Source: an uncultured Chthonomonadales bacterium
Lineage (GTDB): Bacteria > Armatimonadota > Chthonomonadetes > Chthonomonadales > CAJBBX01
DNA length: 64,000 bases
Direction of reading: 5' to 3'
Assembly: GCA_938005745.1 (NCBI GenBank)
Contig: CALLMM010000009.1
Span: forward strand, 33,307 to 97,306
Below, piece after piece: positions 1 to 9,749 of the stretch. Position numbers and translations under genes: made by a program. Position 1 is the first letter of the stretch. Each line of letters begins with the position of its first letter. A model generated the notes under the pieces. It ran no database searches, had not been told where the DNA came from, and saw only the letters and a list, made by a program, of their open reading frames with translations.

Positions 1-605
1 CGCTCGATCAAAAATTTGACCCCCGCCTTCTGATACTCCCTCAGCTCATGAAATTGGCTGATATTGGTTGATGCGAACTCTTCAGGAGGCGGGTAGAGCA
101 GCTCATATATCGCGTCGAGGGGATTGAGATCTTTTTCATCTCCCAAGCGCGATCTTTGGGATCCCTTCTTCTCTTCCTCTCGCGCCTCGACCGGAGCGGA
201 TATCTTCTCCGCCAATGGTCTTTTTTTACGAAAGCATTTCCCGTTAAGAGAAAAGCGAAACGACAGATCGGCACCTTTGCCGACAGACGTCTCGAGCCTA
301 GGAAAAATGGCGGGCAGCACGATAGAGCGTCGTTCGCACGGAGAACGAACGACCTCCGGAGCGTAGAACCGAGGGATGGAGATCGTATGGGTTTGCGCGT
401 CAATATGGAGCGTACATGCTTGTACCTGTATAGGGGGCAGTTTCGGCGCAGGCAGCAGATGTGTGAATAGTGACCGGAGGAGTCCCATTCTCTTGATCCG
501 CCCTCTTCTCTTGGGTCTTTGCGACGCCGTTGACCAAAACAGGCGGTTATCTGGCGCATTCCGCCACGAAAGACGTTGTGTCAATGCACGAAACGGTTTG
601 AGCAT
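1..605 (-). CDS. SNF2-like helicase, N-terminal part (runs off left edge)
   Basis: An open frame starts at ATG 605-603 and runs without a stop through position 3, so only the first 201 residues are in the window. Most of the visible part is a poorly conserved N-terminal region with a charged linker (about residues 130-160, EAREEEKKG). The last residues, HELREYQKAGVKFLIE, match the Q-motif-like start of SNF2/superfamily-2 helicases (L-x-x-YQ-x-x-GV-x-FL), which in the family precedes the Walker A motif, here expected outside the window. An in-frame stop lies just upstream of the ATG, and a second possible start is MGLLRS at about residue 46. It begins 12 nt after the stop of the upstream gene (618-1187), so the two probably share a transcript. 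The helicase call rests on one motif only. Confidence 0.55.
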   Translation of the reverse strand, partial: MLKPFRALTQRLSWRNAPDNRLFWSTASQRPKRRGRIKRMGLLRSLFTHLLPAPKLPPIQVQACTLHIDAQTHTISIPRFYAPEVVRSPCERRSIVLPAIFPRLETSVGKGADLSFRFSLNGKCFRKKRPLAEKISAPVEAREEEKKGSQRSRLGDEKDLNPLDAIYELLYPPPEEFASTNISQFHELREYQKAGVKFLIE

Positions 606-617
606 CTCTACCTACCA

Positions 618-1187
618 CTAGCCTTGCGCAAGCCCTTTCCTGTCAATGAGGCTCAACACGTCGCGGATACGCGCAAATGGCGAGAACAGATTCATGGTGC
701 TCTGCGCCTTGCTGAGACAGAGCTGCCCGTTCCCATCCGCGTCGTCGAGGAGGTAGGCAAATAGATGCTCAGACGCGGACCCTGAGTGATTCAGCGCAAC
801 GGCGTTGAGAAAATCCCCGCCATCATACAGAGAGTGCGGCAGGGCTTTATCGGGATCATCCAGCAGCTCCAATAGAGCCGCCGGCGGATATTCCGAAACA
901 AAACTGCCAAACATCCTGCGCCCCTGCGTATCTATCAGCAGAATGTCCGGCTTGTTTTGCAGCGCCTGAACCAGCGCGGGCGCCATGGCGTCCGATCCTA
1001 TGCCTGCTTCCAAACAGTCACCATAGAGGAGGGTTTGGATAGTCGTAGGAGAGACGCTGCTGGTATGCCGAAACTCTACAGGCACACCCTTTCGATTGGT
1101 GATAAGAATCCCGCCATAGTAGCCAGACTGAGAGGATTTATACCAGGCGAGATAGCCTAAAAGAGGCTCCTGGGCACTTTTAGACAC
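618..1187 (-). CDS. Conserved-looking hypothetical protein upstream of helicase
   Basis: 189 residues if started at GTG 1187-1185, which sits six or so bases behind a very strong ribosome site (AGGAGGGAGGG). The frame is open further upstream to an ATG at 1262, but that start has no comparable site. The protein is soluble, with no signal peptide or membrane segment. The N-terminal half has alternating hydrophobic strands (GYLAWYK, GYYGGILITN, VPVEFRHT) followed by TTIQTLLYG, and the middle has a strand ending in ILLIDTQG. I do not recognise the family. Its close spacing to the helicase-like gene suggests a joint role, perhaps in nucleic-acid metabolism, which is inference from position only. 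Confidence 0.6.
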   Translation of the reverse strand: MSKSAQEPLLGYLAWYKSSQSGYYGGILITNRKGVPVEFRHTSSVSPTTIQTLLYGDCLEAGIGSDAMAPALVQALQNKPDILLIDTQGRRMFGSFVSEYPPAALLELLDDPDKALPHSLYDGGDFLNAVALNHSGSASEHLFAYLLDDADGNGQLCLSKAQSTMNLFSPFARIRDVLSLIDRKGLAQG

Positions 1188-1400
1188 GGGGTAACCCTCC
1201 CTCCTATCTTGATAATGTCCCTTCCACCTGCCAACCGTAATATCCTGCAGGGAGCGGAACAAGCGGGCTTGTTACACGCTCTCATATACTCTATTCGTTC
1301 ACCGCCTGCAGGAAGCGACGTCCCCAAAGAGCGAACTTTTCTCCAGCGGCGCCGTGAGAGTCGCGCAAGAGCTATATACCGGAGACTGCGAGGAACACAG

Positions 1401-2414
1401 ATGGCATACAGGGCACTGATCGTCGGGGCGGGCGGCATGGGACGCGCCTGGGGCAGAAACCTCAAGGAGTGTGAACAGACGGAGGTGGTCGGCTGGGTGG
1501 ACATCCGCCCCGAGGTCGCGCAGGAGGCGGCGGATCAACTGGAGTTTGCGGGCATCTATGCCGGGGACGACCTGGGCAGAGCGATCGCCGAGACCCGTCC
1601 CGATTTTGTGGTGGATGTAACGATCCCGGAGGCGCATCGGGATGTGACGGTGCAGGCGCTTGCCGCCGGGCTGCCCGTGCTGGGCGAGAAGCCGATGGCG
1701 CACTCGATGGAGGCGGCGCGGGAGATGGTCGCCGCATCCGAGAAGGCGGGGAGGCTCTATATGGTCAGCCAAAGCCGCCGCTACGATCCCCGCATCCACG
1801 CCTACCGCCGGCTGATCGAGCGGGAGATCGGTCCACCCGGCATTCTCAACTCCGACTTTTACATCGGGGCGCACTTCGGCGGCTTTCGGGACGAGATGCC
1901 CAGCCCGCTCGTGCTCGATATGGCGATCCATACCTTCGACGCGGCGCGCTACCTGAGCGGGGCGGACGCGGTGGCGGTCTACTGCGAGGAGTTCAATCCC
2001 CCCTGGTCCTGGTATCGGGGAGACGCCTGCGCGACGGCGGTCTTCGAGATGGGCGGGGGACTGCGCTACACCTATCGCGGCTCCTGGTGCAGCGAAGGAA
2101 GGCACACGTCGTGGGAGTCGGAGTGGCGCGCCGTCGGTCCGAAGGGAACGGCGACCTGGGACGGGCACAGCCAGATCGTGGCGGAGGTGGTAACACAGAC
2201 CGGCGGCTTCCACTCGCAGTTTGAGACGCGCATCGCCGAGGCGGAACAGAACGTTCACCACGGCATTGCCGGCTCTCTGCGCGACTTCCTGAACGCCCTG
2301 CAGACGGGCGCAACCCCGATGGGCGAGTGCCACGACAATATCAAGAGTCTGGCGATGGTCTTCTCGGCGATCGAGTCGTCGGCGACGGGACAGCGCGTGA
2401 AGGTGGTCGTCTGA
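1401..2414 (+). CDS. Gfo/Idh/MocA family oxidoreductase
   Basis: 337 residues from ATG 1401 (AGGA eight bases upstream); the frame is open upstream but the Rossmann fold starts directly at MAYRALIVGAGGMGRAW, so 1401 is the natural start. Residues 1-120 form the NAD(P)-binding domain with GAGGMG, followed by the family's EKPMA element (VLGEKPMAHS), whose lysine normally takes part in catalysis. The C-terminal half is the alpha/beta substrate domain with the DMAIHTFD motif. Family members oxidise or reduce sugars, inositols and their derivatives; the substrate cannot be read from sequence. It is a stand-alone gene, convergent with the PHP gene, whose stop is 2 nt away. Confidence 0.9.
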   Translation: MAYRALIVGAGGMGRAWGRNLKECEQTEVVGWVDIRPEVAQEAADQLEFAGIYAGDDLGRAIAETRPDFVVDVTIPEAHRDVTVQALAAGLPVLGEKPMAHSMEAAREMVAASEKAGRLYMVSQSRRYDPRIHAYRRLIEREIGPPGILNSDFYIGAHFGGFRDEMPSPLVLDMAIHTFDAARYLSGADAVAVYCEEFNPPWSWYRGDACATAVFEMGGGLRYTYRGSWCSEGRHTSWESEWRAVGPKGTATWDGHSQIVAEVVTQTGGFHSQFETRIAEAEQNVHHGIAGSLRDFLNALQTGATPMGECHDNIKSLAMVFSAIESSATGQRVKVVV

Positions 2415-2416
2415 GG

Positions 2417-3352
2417 TTAGCAGGAAGGAGGCGCGGAGGCACAGGACAGGGATGCATGGGACGGGCGGACGGTCTGCGCCGACGACCCTGACACCGGGAG
2501 ACCGTAACGCTCGGCGCGGCGCTCTTTCATGGCGGCAAGGAGCGCAAGCGGGGCGGGACGGTCTCCATCCACGCATCCCAGCCGGACATGGGGCTTCGCC
2601 GCGCCGTGAAAATCGGAGCCGCCGGACGCCAGCAGACCGGCTTCGCGCGCCATCTGCAGAAACTGCAGGATACGCGCCGGATCGTACTGGCTGTAGTAGC
2701 ACTCCATGCCGTCCACGCCCATCTCCCGCAGCCGCAGCAGCTCCGCCGGCAGCGCGTCGTCCGCAAGTTTGAGCGTGTGCGGATGCGCCACGAACGCCAG
2801 TCCGCCCGCTTCCCGGATCAGGGCGATCCCCTCCTCCAGCGCGATCTTCTCCTTGGGAACATGGGCGAGCGCGCCATCCGCCAGATAGCGGTCGAACGCC
2901 TCCTGAACGCTGGCGACGATCCCCTTCTTCGCCAGCGCCAGCGCCATGTGCGGTCTGCCGAGGGTCTCGCTTCCCGCCTCCGCCGCAACCTCCTCCAGCG
3001 TGATGGGAAGCCCCAGCGCCTGCATCTTCGCGATCATCCGCTCATTGCGCCGCGCGCGGTTCTCCTTGAGAACGCGCAGACGCTCGCACAAGCCGGGATG
3101 GGAGTGATCAATAAAGTAGCCCAGCAGGTGGAGTTTGCCGGGATGGTAGGCGATGGAGAGTTCGATGCCGGGGACGCACTCGAGGGAGAGGGAGCGGGCG
3201 GCTTCCAGCGCCTCCGCCAGCCCGTCTACCGTGTCGTGGTCGGTCACCGCGACGGCGCGCAGACCGATCTCTGCCGCCAGCGCGATCAGCTCGGTCGGCG
3301 TCAGGGAGCCGTCCGAAGCCGTAGTATGAGCGTGCAGGTCAATGGATTGCAT
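2417..3352 (-). CDS. PHP-domain phosphoesterase (RNase AM/TrpH-like)
   Basis: 311 residues. The N-terminus carries the PHP signature DLHAHTTASDGS and then AVTDHDT, and later VAHPHT and GSDFHG, i.e. the His/Asp residues that bind the metal cluster in polymerase-and-histidinol-phosphatase domains. Size and motif order match the YciV/TrpH group, which hydrolyses 3',5'-nucleoside bisphosphates or 5'-phosphates of short RNAs. The last 25 residues are Ser/Pro/Cys-rich and look unconserved. No clear Shine-Dalgarno precedes the ATG. A weak -10 (TATTAT on the minus strand, about 3389-3394) lies about 40 bases upstream. Confidence 0.85.
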   Translation of the reverse strand: MQSIDLHAHTTASDGSLTPTELIALAAEIGLRAVAVTDHDTVDGLAEALEAARSLSLECVPGIELSIAYHPGKLHLLGYFIDHSHPGLCERLRVLKENRARRNERMIAKMQALGLPITLEEVAAEAGSETLGRPHMALALAKKGIVASVQEAFDRYLADGALAHVPKEKIALEEGIALIREAGGLAFVAHPHTLKLADDALPAELLRLREMGVDGMECYYSQYDPARILQFLQMAREAGLLASGGSDFHGAAKPHVRLGCVDGDRPAPLALLAAMKERRAERYGLPVSGSSAQTVRPSHASLSCASAPPSC

Positions 3353-3438
3353 GAGGAGCGCATGTCATAAAAAGTGCGAACTATTGTTATAATACCTCTT
3401 CCGCCGTGAAAGTTACGACATCCTATCCGGAAACAGTC

Positions 3439-3484
3439 TACTCCCCGATCTTCAGGACGCTGAGGAAGGCTTCCTGCGGGATCT
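3439..3484. repeat. Direct repeat, left copy of lepA 3' end
   Basis: Forty-six bases identical to 4204-4249. Read on the minus strand it encodes the last LepA residues ([15 protein letters not shown]) followed by TAG, so it is a remnant copy of the lepA 3' end lying beyond the DUF433/DUF5615 pair. Weaker similarity extends a few bases further (gta/aag against gtg/gag codons). Confidence 0.95.
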
Positions 3485-3497
3485 TTACGCGGATCGC

Positions 3498-3854
3498 TCA
3501 TGCAGTCAGGGGAAGATAGATTATCTTCCCCTCAAAGTCGCTTTCCAGACCGGCGAATACGCACAGCACGATCTCCTCGATCGCCTGCCCGATCGGAAGC
3601 CAACGCGGAATTTCCAGCGCTCCGGGCATGGGCAGTCCCTCTTGTACCCGATCGCAGGCAAAACGTGTGATGGTGCGGACATCATGCGTTAGCAGAATGC
3701 GCGATTCCCGTGCCGCCCATTCGAGAATGACATCATCCTCTCTACCGGACAGTCCCACATCCTGCACGCGCTCCAGATCAATCGCGGTAAACCTCCGGCG
3801 CAGCCCTCGCACAATGTCGCCGTGAAGGTTTTCGTCCGCCAGCAACTTCAACAT
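3498..3854 (-). CDS. DUF5615 PIN-like toxin candidate
   Basis: 118 residues. It starts MLKLLADENLHGDIV and has the conserved acidic positions of DUF5615, a PIN-like nuclease family: D7-E8 at the N-terminus, RVQDVGLSGREDD in the middle, and LLTHDVRT. Family members are usually the toxin half of type II toxin-antitoxin-like pairs with a DUF433 partner, as here. The start ATG shares one base with the upstream stop (TGATG), so translation is coupled. A perfect 10-bp inverted repeat (3509-3531) overlaps its last codons. The pair sits between two copies of the lepA 3' end. Confidence 0.88.
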   Translation of the reverse strand: MLKLLADENLHGDIVRGLRRRFTAIDLERVQDVGLSGREDDVILEWAARESRILLTHDVRTITRFACDRVQEGLPMPGALEIPRWLPIGQAIEEIVLCVFAGLESDFEGKIIYLPLTA

Positions 3855-4198
3855 CAGAGAGACCGCTTCCGCCAGTCCTGTCGCGCCATGAGACGTTCAC
3901 GAAGCCCGGCGGCGGGAAAGCGCGTTTGATTCTCTCGCCTTGTTTCGTCGGCTTCCCGTCGTCCCTGCTCCAGATAGGCTTCCACCTCCTCGCGATGGCG
4001 CAGATAGTAGCTTATGACGGCATGAACATCCGCCAGTTCCAGCGTATCATAGGCGCGCACAATCTGATCCGCGTCCGCTCCGTCCAGATATGCGCCGATC
4101 ACCGTGTCTATCGGCACGCGGGTCTGCCCGACATAGACCACTCCGTTCACTTCTCTCATGGGCGGCGGCTCCGCCGCATGGATTTTCAGGGCAGCCAT
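3854..4198 (-). CDS. DUF433 antitoxin-like protein
   Basis: 114 residues. The central part (VYVGQTRVPIDTVIGAYLDGADADQIVRAYDTL, and then ADVHAVISYYLRHREEV) is typical of DUF433, a small winged-helix-like family that accompanies DUF5615 PIN-like toxins and is assumed to be the antitoxin and autoregulator. It starts only five bases after the lepA stop codon, and its ribosome site (GGGGAG) is inside the lepA 3' end, so expression is probably coupled to lepA. The C-terminal 25 residues are basic. Confidence 0.88.
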   Translation of the reverse strand: MAALKIHAAEPPPMREVNGVVYVGQTRVPIDTVIGAYLDGADADQIVRAYDTLELADVHAVISYYLRHREEVEAYLEQGRREADETRRENQTRFPAAGLRERLMARQDWRKRSL

Positions 4199-4202
4199 CT
4201 CG

Positions 4203-6011
4203 TTACTCCCCGATCTTCAGGACGCTGAGGAAGGCTTCCTGCGGGATCTCCACGCTGCCGATCTGCTTCATCCGCTTCTTGCCCTCTTTCTGCTTCTCCA
4301 GCAGCTTGCGCTTTCGGGTGATGTCGCCGCCGTAGCATTTGGCGATCACGTTCTTGCGGAAGGGGGCGACCCGGTCCGCCGCGATGATCTTCCCGCCGAT
4401 CGCCGCCTGAATCCGCACCTCGAACTGCTGCCGCTCGATCACCTCTTTGAGCTTTTCGACCAGCGCGCGTCCGCGCGGATAGGACTTGTCGCGGTGCGTG
4501 ATAAAGGAGAGCGCGTCCACCACCTCGCCGTTGATCAGGATGTCCAGTTTGATCAGCTTCGATTCGCGGTAGCCCGCCGGCTCGTAGTCGAAGGAGGCGT
4601 AGCCGCGAGTCCGGCTCTTCAACTGATCGAAGAAGTCCAGCAGGATCTCCGCCAGCGGCAGCCTGTAGTGCAGCATCACCCGATCCGGCGCCGGATGCTC
4701 CATGCTGACGAACTCGCCCCGCCGATCCCGCGCCAGATCCATCACCGTCCCGACATAGGTCGAAGGGATGAAGATCGTCGCGTCCACATACGGCTCCTCG
4801 ATGGAGGCGATATAGGTCGGGTTGGGCAGGTGCGCCGGGTTGTCTATCCATTCGGTTGTGCCGTCGGTGCGGTTGACTTTATAGATGACCGAGGGGGAGG
4901 TGGCGATCAGATCCAGCCCGAACTCGCGCTCCAGCCGCTCCTGAATGATCTCCATGTGCAGCAGCCCCAGAAAGCCGCAGCGAAATCCGAACCCCAGCGC
5001 GGCGGAGGTCTCCGGCTCAAAGGAGAGCGCGGCGTCGTTCAGCTGCAGCTTGGCGAGGGCTTCCCGCAGATCGGGATAGTCGCTGCTGTCCACCGGGTAG
5101 AGACCACAGAAGACCATCGGCTTGGCTTTGCGATAGCCGGGCAGCGGCTCGGCGGCGGGATTTTCGGCGTCGGTGAGCGTATCGCCGACATTGGCGTCGC
5201 CGATCGTCTTGATGGAGGCGGTGAGGAAGCCGACCTCGCCGGTACGCAGCTGCTCGGTCGTCTCCATCTTAGGGCGAAAGATGCCGACGGTATGAACCTC
5301 GAACTCTTTGCCGGTCGCCATGAAGCGGATACGCTGTCCGGGCTTGAGCGCGCCGTCCACCACCCGCACGTAGCAGACCACCCCCTGATAGACATCGAAA
5401 TGGCTGTCGAAGACCAGCGCGCGCAGAGGCGCGGCGGGGTCGCCGGAGGGCGGCGGAATGCGATGGATCACATGCTCCAGGATCTCACGGATGCCGATCC
5501 CCTGCTTCGCGCTCGCCAGCACCGCGTCATGCGCCTCGACCGCCAGCACGTTCTCGATCTCCTCGCGCACGCGCTCCGGCTCGGCGGCGGGCAGGTCAAT
5601 CTTGTTGATGACCGGCACGAGCGTCAGCCCGCTGTTGTACGCCAGGTTGACGTTCGCCAGCGTCTGCGCCTCGACCCCCTGCGCGGCGTCCACCACCAGG
5701 ATTGCGCCCTCGCAGGCTGCCAGCGAGCGGGAGACCTCGTAGGTGAAGTCCACATGACCGGGCGTGTCAATCAGGTTCAGTTCGTAGCTGTCGCCGTCTT
5801 CGGAGACGTAGTTCAGACGCACGGCAGTCATCTTGATGGTGATGCCGCGCTCCCGCTCGATATCCATCGTGTCGAGCAGTTGATCCTGCATATCGCGCTC
5901 GGAGATCGCACCGGTCAACTCCAGTATGCGATCCGCCAGCGTGGATTTGCCATGATCCACATGGGCGATGATGCAGAAGTTGCGAATATGATCCTGAGTA
6001 TAGTTGTCCAT
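4203..6011 (-). CDS. lepA: Elongation factor 4 (LepA)
   Basis: 602 residues, the normal length. LepA is a ribosome-associated GTPase that acts during translation under stress and initiation. GTPase motifs are in order: AHVDHGKST (G1), RGITIK (G2), DTPGHVDF (G3) and NKIDLP (G4), followed by the beta-barrel, EF-G-like domains and the LepA-specific C-terminus ending [28 protein letters not shown] sequence. ATG 6011 ([12 protein letters not shown]) has a good GGGAG site; an in-frame TTG at 6047 would lie at the -10 region and is less likely. The 3' end is duplicated at 3439-3484, with a toxin-antitoxin-like pair inserted between the copies. The reading frame itself is intact. Confidence 0.97.
   Translation of the reverse strand: MDNYTQDHIRNFCIIAHVDHGKSTLADRILELTGAISERDMQDQLLDTMDIERERGITIKMTAVRLNYVSEDGDSYELNLIDTPGHVDFTYEVSRSLAACEGAILVVDAAQGVEAQTLANVNLAYNSGLTLVPVINKIDLPAAEPERVREEIENVLAVEAHDAVLASAKQGIGIREILEHVIHRIPPPSGDPAAPLRALVFDSHFDVYQGVVCYVRVVDGALKPGQRIRFMATGKEFEVHTVGIFRPKMETTEQLRTGEVGFLTASIKTIGDANVGDTLTDAENPAAEPLPGYRKAKPMVFCGLYPVDSSDYPDLREALAKLQLNDAALSFEPETSAALGFGFRCGFLGLLHMEIIQERLEREFGLDLIATSPSVIYKVNRTDGTTEWIDNPAHLPNPTYIASIEEPYVDATIFIPSTYVGTVMDLARDRRGEFVSMEHPAPDRVMLHYRLPLAEILLDFFDQLKSRTRGYASFDYEPAGYRESKLIKLDILINGEVVDALSFITHRDKSYPRGRALVEKLKEVIERQQFEVRIQAAIGGKIIAADRVAPFRKNVIAKCYGGDITRKRKLLEKQKEGKKRMKQIGSVEIPQEAFLSVLKIGE
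4204..4249. repeat. Direct repeat, right copy (in lepA)
   Basis: The 46-nt copy inside the functional lepA 3' end, identical to 3439-3484. It includes the lepA stop codon and the ribosome site used by the DUF433 gene. Confidence 0.95.
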
Positions 6012-6051
6012 GCGTCTCCCTGCATCCCGTATCTGTTCGGGGGTCAACGAT

Positions 6052-6057
6052 ATTATA
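6052..6057 (-). promoter_or_regulatory. -10 element of lepA promoter
   Basis: Perfect TATAAT on the minus strand, with transcription expected to start around 6045, leaving a leader of about 35 bases before ATG 6011. No good -35 hexamer is visible 17 bases upstream. Confidence 0.55.
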
Positions 6058-6109
6058 GCATAGCCTGCCGGAGACGCAGGAGAAGAGGAGGTCTGCGAGC
6101 GCGGCGGGT

Positions 6110-8554
6110 CTATCCGCCGGCGCTGAAGCGCACGTCGCGCAGGATTCGCAGCTGATAGAGGGTAAAGCCGATCAGCATCGCGCCCATGATCCAGGCAGCG
6201 GCGGTTGCATAGCCGAACTTCAGGTACATGAAGGCGTTGTACCAGATCTCCAGTCCGATGGTATGGGTGCGGTAGAGCGGGCCGCCCCCCGTCATTACGA
6301 AGATGTTCTCCATCGCCTTGAACGCGCCGATAAACGCCCCGACCAGATTGATGATGATCAGCGGCTTCAGCGAGGGCAGGGTGATCATCCGCACCTTCGT
6401 CCAGATGCTCGCGCCGTCCAGATCCGCCGCCTCGTACAGCTCATCGGAGATCGTCTTCAGCGCCGCCAGATAGATGATGCTTCCCGGACCGGCTCCCGCC
6501 CAGACGCCCGGCAGCACCACCGCCAGCATCGCCACGCTCGGGTCGCCCAGCCAGTCTATCTTGACCGTCTCCGGCAGCCTCCAGGGCAGCCCGAACAGCC
6601 CCGTCAGGCTGTTGAGCAGACCGGCTCCCTGCCCCAGCAGTTGATTGAGCAGACCGTTCTCGGACGGGTCGTAGAACTGCTTCCAAAGGAAGAGGATCAC
6701 CAGTCCGGAGGTAACGGCGGGCAGGTAGTAGAGGGTGCGGTAGAGCATCTTGCCGCGAGGAACCTCCGACAGCAGCAGCGCCAGGATGATCGGCAGGAAG
6801 AAGCCCAGCCCCAGACTCAGCCCGACGTAGAGGAAGCTGTTGAGGATGCCGTACCAGAAGGTCTCCTGTGTCGCGGCTTCGATGAAGTTGTCCAGCCCGA
6901 TCCACTGCGGCGGCTGGGCGATCTTGTAGTCCTGAAACGCCATCAGCAAGCCGCGCGCCAGCGGAAAGTACGCCCAGACGGCGATGGAGAGGACGGCGGG
7001 AGCCATGAAGAGCCAGGGAACGATGTGATAACGCCAGCTGCGTATGCCCGCCGGACGCGAGCCGGGATCGCCCGCCGCCCCCAGCGACAGACGCCGCAGC
7101 ATATAGAAGACGCCCGTCAGGATCAGCAGAAAGCCGCCCGTCACCGCGCCGAAGGCAATCTGCCGCCGCTTGCGCATTACCTCTTCCGGGACGAAGTCGA
7201 GCAGCTTGGTGTTGATCTTCTCGGCGGCGCGGTCGAGGATCAGTTTCGGGTCGCGATCCGGGTAGAGGATGGCTTCCATCAGCGGCTGATCCAGCTCCGT
7301 GTAGATCATCTGACCGGGAGGCTCCGGCTTGCCCGTCTGGAAAAGCTGCTCCATGGAACGGACCCACTCATCGCTCATCCGCGTGACGAACTCTTCATAG
7401 CCGTGCTTCTTCAGGCTGATCGGGCTGACCGCCTGCGCCAGCCCCGCCTCCACATAGGCTTTCGTCCGCACCGCGTCCGCCTCATCGGAACCCATGAATC
7501 GGATGAACTCCCAGGCGGCGGCGCGCACCTTCGGGTCTTTTTGCAGCGCGCTGATCCCGAACATCGAGGCATTGATCTCGTTGCCCGTGATGCCGGTCGG
7601 ACCTTTGGGCATCGGCGCGATCCCGATCAGGGCGGGACTGATATTGGCGGTGGCGCGGTTGGCGATCACGTCCGACTGGTACTGGAACCACATCCCCAGC
7701 TTGCCCTTCTCCACAAAGTCGCGGAAAAGGCTGGCGGTGCGGATCGCCACGCCGCGCTGCCTGCGCCCGTCGGGCAGCGTCCACTCCTCCACCAGCAGCT
7801 TGCGGAAAAACTGCAGGGCGGTGACGCCCTCCGGCGTGTTGAAGGCGGCGACAAAACGGTCGTCGGGAGTCTTCTTCACCACCTCGCCCCCCGCCTGCCA
7901 CAGGAAATTGACCCACCAGTAGGAGGTGCTCTGCGGCGCGGAGTCGAAGCCGAAGCCCCACTGCCCTTTCTCCGGCTTTGTCAGCCTCTGTGCGTAGCGG
8001 TAGAACTCGTCCCACGTCTTCGGGGGACGGTTGGGGTCGAGACCGGCGTCCCGGAACAGGTCTTTGCGATAGTAGAGCGCCTGCACAAACTGCTGATAGG
8101 GGTAGGAGTAGATACGCCCCCGGACGGTGATCGCCTCGCGGATGCCGGGATGAATCTTGTCCATGACGGAGGGGTCGCGCGCGATGAACTCGTTGAGGGG
8201 ATAGAGGAAGCCCTGCTGAACGTAGCTCTCCAGCTGGCGGAAGTTGACGTACATCACGTCGGGCGCCAGTCCGCCGGCGATCGCCATCAGCAGCCCCGAC
8301 TCGTTGGCGGGTCCCTGCACCTCCAGACCGGTCGCCACCACCAGTCGTATCTCCGGGTGCTTGCGCTGAAACGCCTCGATGACGGCGCGGTTGGCGCGGC
8401 TCCAGGGGTCGGTGGAGTCCTTGCGCGGAACCGCAAATCCGCCGCTGCCCCACAGACGCACCGTCACCGGCTCCTGCGCCTGCGCGCGTACGCAGGGCAG
8501 GAGAAGAGAAAACAACGCCAGGAGAACAACGCATTGCGGAGGCAGCCGGTTCAT
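6110..8554 (-). CDS. Sugar-ABC binding protein fused to permease
   Basis: 814 residues joining two normally separate proteins. Residues 1-26 are a signal peptide ([16 protein letters not shown]); about 27-455 are a family-1-type extracellular solute-binding protein ([44 protein letters not shown]). A transmembrane segment follows at about 463-487, and about 505-814 are a MalF/UgpA-type permease with several membrane helices and the EAA loop that docks the ATPase (about 700-725, [20 protein letters not shown]). It should import a carbohydrate across the inner membrane, the binding domain being tethered outside. The usual second permease (MalG-type) and ATPase are not next to it. The fusion is one uninterrupted frame, so it is not an assembly break. 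Confidence 0.9.
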   Translation of the reverse strand: MNRLPPQCVVLLALFSLLLPCVRAQAQEPVTVRLWGSGGFAVPRKDSTDPWSRANRAVIEAFQRKHPEIRLVVATGLEVQGPANESGLLMAIAGGLAPDVMYVNFRQLESYVQQGFLYPLNEFIARDPSVMDKIHPGIREAITVRGRIYSYPYQQFVQALYYRKDLFRDAGLDPNRPPKTWDEFYRYAQRLTKPEKGQWGFGFDSAPQSTSYWWVNFLWQAGGEVVKKTPDDRFVAAFNTPEGVTALQFFRKLLVEEWTLPDGRRQRGVAIRTASLFRDFVEKGKLGMWFQYQSDVIANRATANISPALIGIAPMPKGPTGITGNEINASMFGISALQKDPKVRAAAWEFIRFMGSDEADAVRTKAYVEAGLAQAVSPISLKKHGYEEFVTRMSDEWVRSMEQLFQTGKPEPPGQMIYTELDQPLMEAILYPDRDPKLILDRAAEKINTKLLDFVPEEVMRKRRQIAFGAVTGGFLLILTGVFYMLRRLSLGAAGDPGSRPAGIRSWRYHIVPWLFMAPAVLSIAVWAYFPLARGLLMAFQDYKIAQPPQWIGLDNFIEAATQETFWYGILNSFLYVGLSLGLGFFLPIILALLLSEVPRGKMLYRTLYYLPAVTSGLVILFLWKQFYDPSENGLLNQLLGQGAGLLNSLTGLFGLPWRLPETVKIDWLGDPSVAMLAVVLPGVWAGAGPGSIIYLAALKTISDELYEAADLDGASIWTKVRMITLPSLKPLIIINLVGAFIGAFKAMENIFVMTGGGPLYRTHTIGLEIWYNAFMYLKFGYATAAAWIMGAMLIGFTLYQLRILRDVRFSAGG

Positions 8555-8691
8555 ATCCGCATTTTAGCAGGCTGCCTCCTGTGCGTCAAGCGGCATTGAA
8601 GCCCGATTACCGGCTCACATGCGTCGCGTCGGTGCAGACGACGGCTTCGCGGCTCTTCTGTCTCCACTCCACCCGCCTTCCGGGAACAGAG

Positions 8692-8806
8692 GAGATTGCT
8701 TCGGTCGGCTTCGCCTCCCTCGCAATGACAGGAAGGGGGGCGCCTGTCGCCTCTCGCGCAATGACAGGGAAGGAAAGGCTGATATCCCCTCGCAATGACA
8801 GACCGG
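8692..8806. repeat. Dispersed intergenic repeat, copy 1
   Basis: Begins GAGATTGCTTCGGTCGGC and continues through CTCCCTCGCAATGACAGG, followed by two partial tandem units ending in CGCAATGACAG. The unit is bounded by short inverted ends (ATTGC and GCAAT). Four other copies occur in the window, all between genes. Short frames across it are not genes. Confidence 0.85.
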
Positions 8807-8828
8807 AAGGTACTGGCGGGTCGAGCGG

Positions 8829-9605
8829 TTAGTTGAGGTCAAACAGTTCGTCGGTCGAGAAGTCGCCGTCCTGGTCGAGGTTGCCGACCCGGTTCTGCAC
8901 GAAGTCCCTCCAGTTCAGCCCGAAGCTGAAGGTTCCAGAGCCGAAAAGCGGGCGGCGGGTCTTCGCATGACCGTCCAGCCAGAGAACGTTGCCCATCTCC
9001 GAATGGCGTCCATGGAAGCCCGGATAGCCGTAGGAGGGCGGATCGAGATAGGTGTTGCCCTCCAGCGTCGGCGCGGAGTACGCCCAGGTGTTTATGCGCG
9101 CGGCGTCCGCCATCCAGACGGTCTCCGCCGGCTGGCTGACCGCCGCCAGCGAGATCGGGTTGGGGACGGCGCAGCCGCCGGGATAGGTGAAGGGCGCCAG
9201 ATAGGCGTAGTTGTAGCCGTAGCCGGTCAGACCGATGGGCGAACGCAGCCGGTTGGAGAAGGAGGGACACGCCTGTATCTGATGGTTCTTCATGTAGGGG
9301 TAGATCAGCCCCTCCGCCTCGTTGAGCGCGACGCCGTTGAAGCTGCCCCACCAGTAGTAGGTTTTGGGCGTCGGGCAGGAGAAAGCATAGCAGGAGGTGC
9401 AGACGGGAACGACGCGCTCGTCGTAGTCCTGCGCGTACATCAAAGCCCCCAGCCCGATCTGCTTGACGTTGGAAAGACAGCTGGTCGCGCGCGCCTTCTC
9501 GCGCGCCTGTGCGAAGACAGGAAACAGAATGGCTGCCAGGATCGCTATAATGGCGATAACTACAAGCAGTTCTATCAGCGTAAATCCGATGCGTTTCACT
9601 CTCAT
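8829..9605 (-). CDS. Prepilin-like DUF1559-type protein
   Basis: 258 residues from ATG 9605; GTG 9599 is an alternative with better spacing to AGGAG. It opens with a class III (prepilin) leader, a short basic stretch and then [20 protein letters not shown], whose Gly-Phe junction is the prepilin peptidase site and whose Glu5 is the pilin assembly residue. The continuation [19 protein letters not shown] and the later [23 protein letters not shown] are typical of the very abundant pseudopilin-like proteins of Planctomycetota and Armatimonadota. It is likely a surface or periplasmic pseudopilin processed by a PilD-type peptidase; its precise role is unknown. The C-terminus has an acidic DQDGD stretch that could bind calcium. 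Confidence 0.88.
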   Translation of the reverse strand: MRVKRIGFTLIELLVVIAIIAILAAILFPVFAQAREKARATSCLSNVKQIGLGALMYAQDYDERVVPVCTSCYAFSCPTPKTYYWWGSFNGVALNEAEGLIYPYMKNHQIQACPSFSNRLRSPIGLTGYGYNYAYLAPFTYPGGCAVPNPISLAAVSQPAETVWMADAARINTWAYSAPTLEGNTYLDPPSYGYPGFHGRHSEMGNVLWLDGHAKTRRPLFGSGTFSFGLNWRDFVQNRVGNLDQDGDFSTDELFDLN

Positions 9606-9749
9606 CTCTCCTTTCTCTGCAGGCGGGAAAGCGCATACAGATCCGATTCCAGTGTGATCAGTATGACGGGAGTATGTTAAACGCATATTACGAAGGAGTT
9701 AAGTTTGTGTTAAATCGGCGCGGCGGGCGGGCGCACCTGCCCGGCGGGA

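Noticed and set aside
4158..6155. Long plus-strand frame opposite lepA
   Set aside because: Shadow of lepA and composition-driven.
6263..8599. Long plus-strand frame opposite the ABC fusion gene
   Set aside because: Arg/Gln/His-rich shadow without any motif.
8581..8842. Small frames in the 8.6-8.8 kb gap
   Set aside because: They translate the dispersed repeat (LAMTGR and CHCEG-type peptides), which is non-coding.
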